A stretch of DNA of 64,000 bases, taken from positions 62,001-126,000 of the forward strand of contig JACZKP010000045.1 in the NCBI GenBank assembly GCA_014860005.1, given 5' to 3'. This document shows positions 62,788 to 64,000 of this stretch, piece by piece (positions within the stretch are counted from its first letter, which is position 1; each line of letters begins with the position of its first letter). The translations under genes and the position numbers were made by a program. This DNA comes from Verrucomicrobiota bacterium. GTDB lineage: Bacteria; Verrucomicrobiota; Verrucomicrobiae; Limisphaerales; UBA11358. The notes below the pieces were generated by a model that searched no databases, was not told where the DNA came from, and saw nothing but the letters and a program-made list of their open reading frames with translations.

Positions 62788-62835
62788 ACCGCGGCTCGCC
62801 TGCCTGCTAATCATTGTCAGAGCCAATCCCTGGCC

Positions 62836-63204
62836 GTGAAGACCGTTGCCATCATTGGGGCCTCGAACGATCCGCGCAAATACGGCAACAAAGCCGTGCG
62901 GGCTTATCTGCGGCAGGGTTACACCGTTTATCCGGTGAACCTGAACGAGGAGCGCATCGAAGGGTTGCCGGCCTTCCGCAGCATCCGCGACGTACCCGCG
63001 CGTCCCGACCTCATCAGTGTTTACCTGCCGCCGGCATTGACGCTACGGGTTTTGCCCGACATTGCCGCGAAAGGTTGCGATGAACTTTGGCTCAATCCCG
63101 GCACCGAGTCGGAGGAGGTGTTGTTGGAAGCGGCCCGCCTCAAACTGAAGGTAATCCAGGCGTGCAGCATTCTCGGGGTGGGCGTTTCACCGGAAACACT
63201 TTGA
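62836..63204 (+). CDS. CoA-binding domain protein, YccU-like
   Basis: 122 residues from a GTG at 62836. A Rossmann-type CoA-binding fold: KTVAIIGASNDPRKYGNKAV, YTVYPVNLNEERIEGLPAF, ISVYLPPALTLRVLPDIAAK, and the WLNPGTESEEVL segment. Similar short proteins are called YccU/CoA-binding; biochemical role unclear. Confidence 0.9.
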   Translation: MKTVAIIGASNDPRKYGNKAVRAYLRQGYTVYPVNLNEERIEGLPAFRSIRDVPARPDLISVYLPPALTLRVLPDIAAKGCDELWLNPGTESEEVLLEAARLKLKVIQACSILGVGVSPETL

Positions 63205-63280
63205 GCCGCCCAACCCGCGAAACCGACATTCGCGGCGGTGAATAAACCTAAATCCGGCGGTTGCAATAAATGAAAAAGAG

Positions 63281-63401
63281 AAACCACAGATGGACGCAGA
63301 TGAACACAGATTTTGACGCGAACGTGCTTCACCTGCCAGGTGATCGCAGTTCTTGGCGCAACTCCTTTTTATCCGTGTCCATCTGCGTCCATCTGTGGTT
63401 T
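63281..63401. repeat. Common inverted repeat (ccacagatggacgcagatg)
   Basis: gaaaccacagatggacgcag (63281-63300) with following gatgaacacagat recurs inverted at 63370-63401 with two or three changes. This repeat type is seen in many environmental genomes. It lies between two genes. Confidence 0.8.
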
Positions 63402-63491
63402 CAACGGCTGTTTTTAGGATAAAATCTCCGGGCTGGCGCTTGCACGATGGTGGAGGGGGATTATCTTCTCAGGGAAGTCGAGGGGTCTTGT

Positions 63492-63686
63492 ATGAAAACC
63501 AAATCGCACAAGGTTGTCGAACAGCCCAAGCCCTTCACGCCCGGCATCACGCGAGCGATGGTCCGGCAGCACGCTTACGTCATGTTTCGTGACCGGCTGC
63601 CGCAGCGTCCCTTGACGCTGGAGGACTGGGTGCTGGCGGAAAAGGATCTCGTGGGCGAACTCGAAACCGAAGAGTCATCGCTTTGA
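63492..63686 (+). CDS. Small DUF2934-like protein
   Basis: 64 residues from the ATG at 63492 (a frame reaches back to 63447). The pattern VRQHAYVMFRDRLPQRPLTLEDWVLAEKDL resembles the DUF2934 motif (AYxxxxRG...DWxxAExxL). Function unknown. Confidence 0.65.
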   Translation: MKTKSHKVVEQPKPFTPGITRAMVRQHAYVMFRDRLPQRPLTLEDWVLAEKDLVGELETEESSL

Positions 63687-63824
63687 CTCGCGGTTGAAAT
63701 CATGGTGTGTCGGTGCGGGCGAAAGGCCCGTAAAACGGTTGAACCCGTGCCGATGCACCACTTCTTGTTTTGACGCGCCACGCGCGCGTGAACGGCAACC
63801 AGAGGAACGCTGCCAGTTAAAATC

Positions 63825-64000
63825 TCAACTCGCTCCGCTGCCCGAGATTGGCTTGGGTTCGCCCCGGATCAGCGCCGAGGCGTAGTCGTGATTCATGCGC
63901 GCGATAAAATCCAGGCTGATTTCCTTGGGGCAAACTGCCTCGCAGGAGCCGGTCACAGTGCAGCCGCCAAAGCCTTCGGCGTCCATCTGCTCCACCATCG
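63825..64000 (-). CDS. sdhB: Succinate dehydrogenase iron-sulfur subunit, C-terminal part
   Basis: The minus strand reads [20 protein letters not shown], then [20 protein letters not shown] and ends at 63825. The CxxxxxxCxxVCP cysteine pattern and [17 protein letters not shown] are typical of the SdhB/FrdB C-terminus (3Fe-4S/4Fe-4S cluster). The rest of the gene lies beyond the window. It belongs to complex II of the respiratory chain. Confidence 0.9.
   Translation of the reverse strand, partial: MVEQMDAEGFGGCTVTGSCEAVCPKEISLDFIARMNHDYASALIRGEPKPISGSGAS

Overview
The window looks like a chromosomal segment from a Verrucomicrobiota bacterium, most likely the Pedosphaera/Limisphaerales branch. 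The evidence is a 51-residue small basic protein of the chlamydial/verrucomicrobial type (16152-16307), large secreted proteins sharing a C-terminal module, hypothetical proteins with a pseudopilin-like tail, an FtsK and PurH of ordinary bacterial type, GC-rich codon use, and very many dispersed palindromic repeats. No rRNA or CRISPR array was seen. One tRNA (Val, GAC) is present.

Layout. 1-10 kb: a secreted transglutaminase-like protein, a giant secreted LamG/Ig-like protein, an inositol-phosphatase-family protein and a secreted cyclophilin. 10-16 kb: two related membrane proteins with pseudopilin-like tails, an anti-sigma-type protein without a sigma factor, a broken Uma2-family gene and an M48 protease. 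16-21 kb: housekeeping (small basic protein, RluB/RsuA-type pseudouridine synthase, SH3 protein, FolD, a TPR-LysM lipoprotein). 21.6-26.2 kb: an exopolysaccharide export set (beta-barrel, Wzc-like tyrosine kinase, Wza-like lipoprotein, FHA membrane protein). 26.2-32.1 kb, minus strand: purH, a membrane protein, ftsK and a secreted protein. 32.1-34.9 kb: a repeat-rich patch with an ISNCY-like transposase and a truncated SRPBCC/AHSA1 gene.

34.9-37.6 kb is the most unusual stretch. Downstream of argG, in the same orientation, lie three small accessory units (an ORF6N-domain regulator, a ParE-type toxin-antitoxin pair, and a DUF4145 protein with a partner). Two of the junctions carry an extra copy of the argG 3-prime end, as if units were added one after another at the end of argG. 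The ORF6N gene has the same long palindrome twice in its promoter and once inside its coding sequence.

37.6-48.8 kb holds argG, a TrmN6-like methyltransferase and a CDF transporter (overlapping pair), a 943-residue ECF sigma factor fused to a membrane and extracytoplasmic region, a DUF1015 protein, an RCC1-repeat protein, a small HTH-like protein and an MFS exporter. 48.9-56.9 kb is a restriction/defence island next to tRNA-Val. A decayed type I system (hsdM and hsdR pieces at either end) encloses a darG antitoxin with only a stub of darT, and an Alw26I/Eco31I/Esp3I-type type IIS system: a controller, an HNH nuclease, and one polypeptide joining an N6-adenine methylase to a circularly permuted C5-cytosine methylase. 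57-64 kb: a sugar aminotransferase and oxidoreductase, a secreted phosphoesterase with a PQQ-type propeller, FlbD-like and CoA-binding proteins, and the 3-prime end of sdhB.

A second theme is palindromic repeats sitting in frame inside genes (a TrmN6-like gene and a DUF1015 gene, with a related tandem-repeat insertion in the phosphatase gene). This resembles the Rickettsia palindromic elements. Family calls come from recognising motifs by eye; no database search was run.
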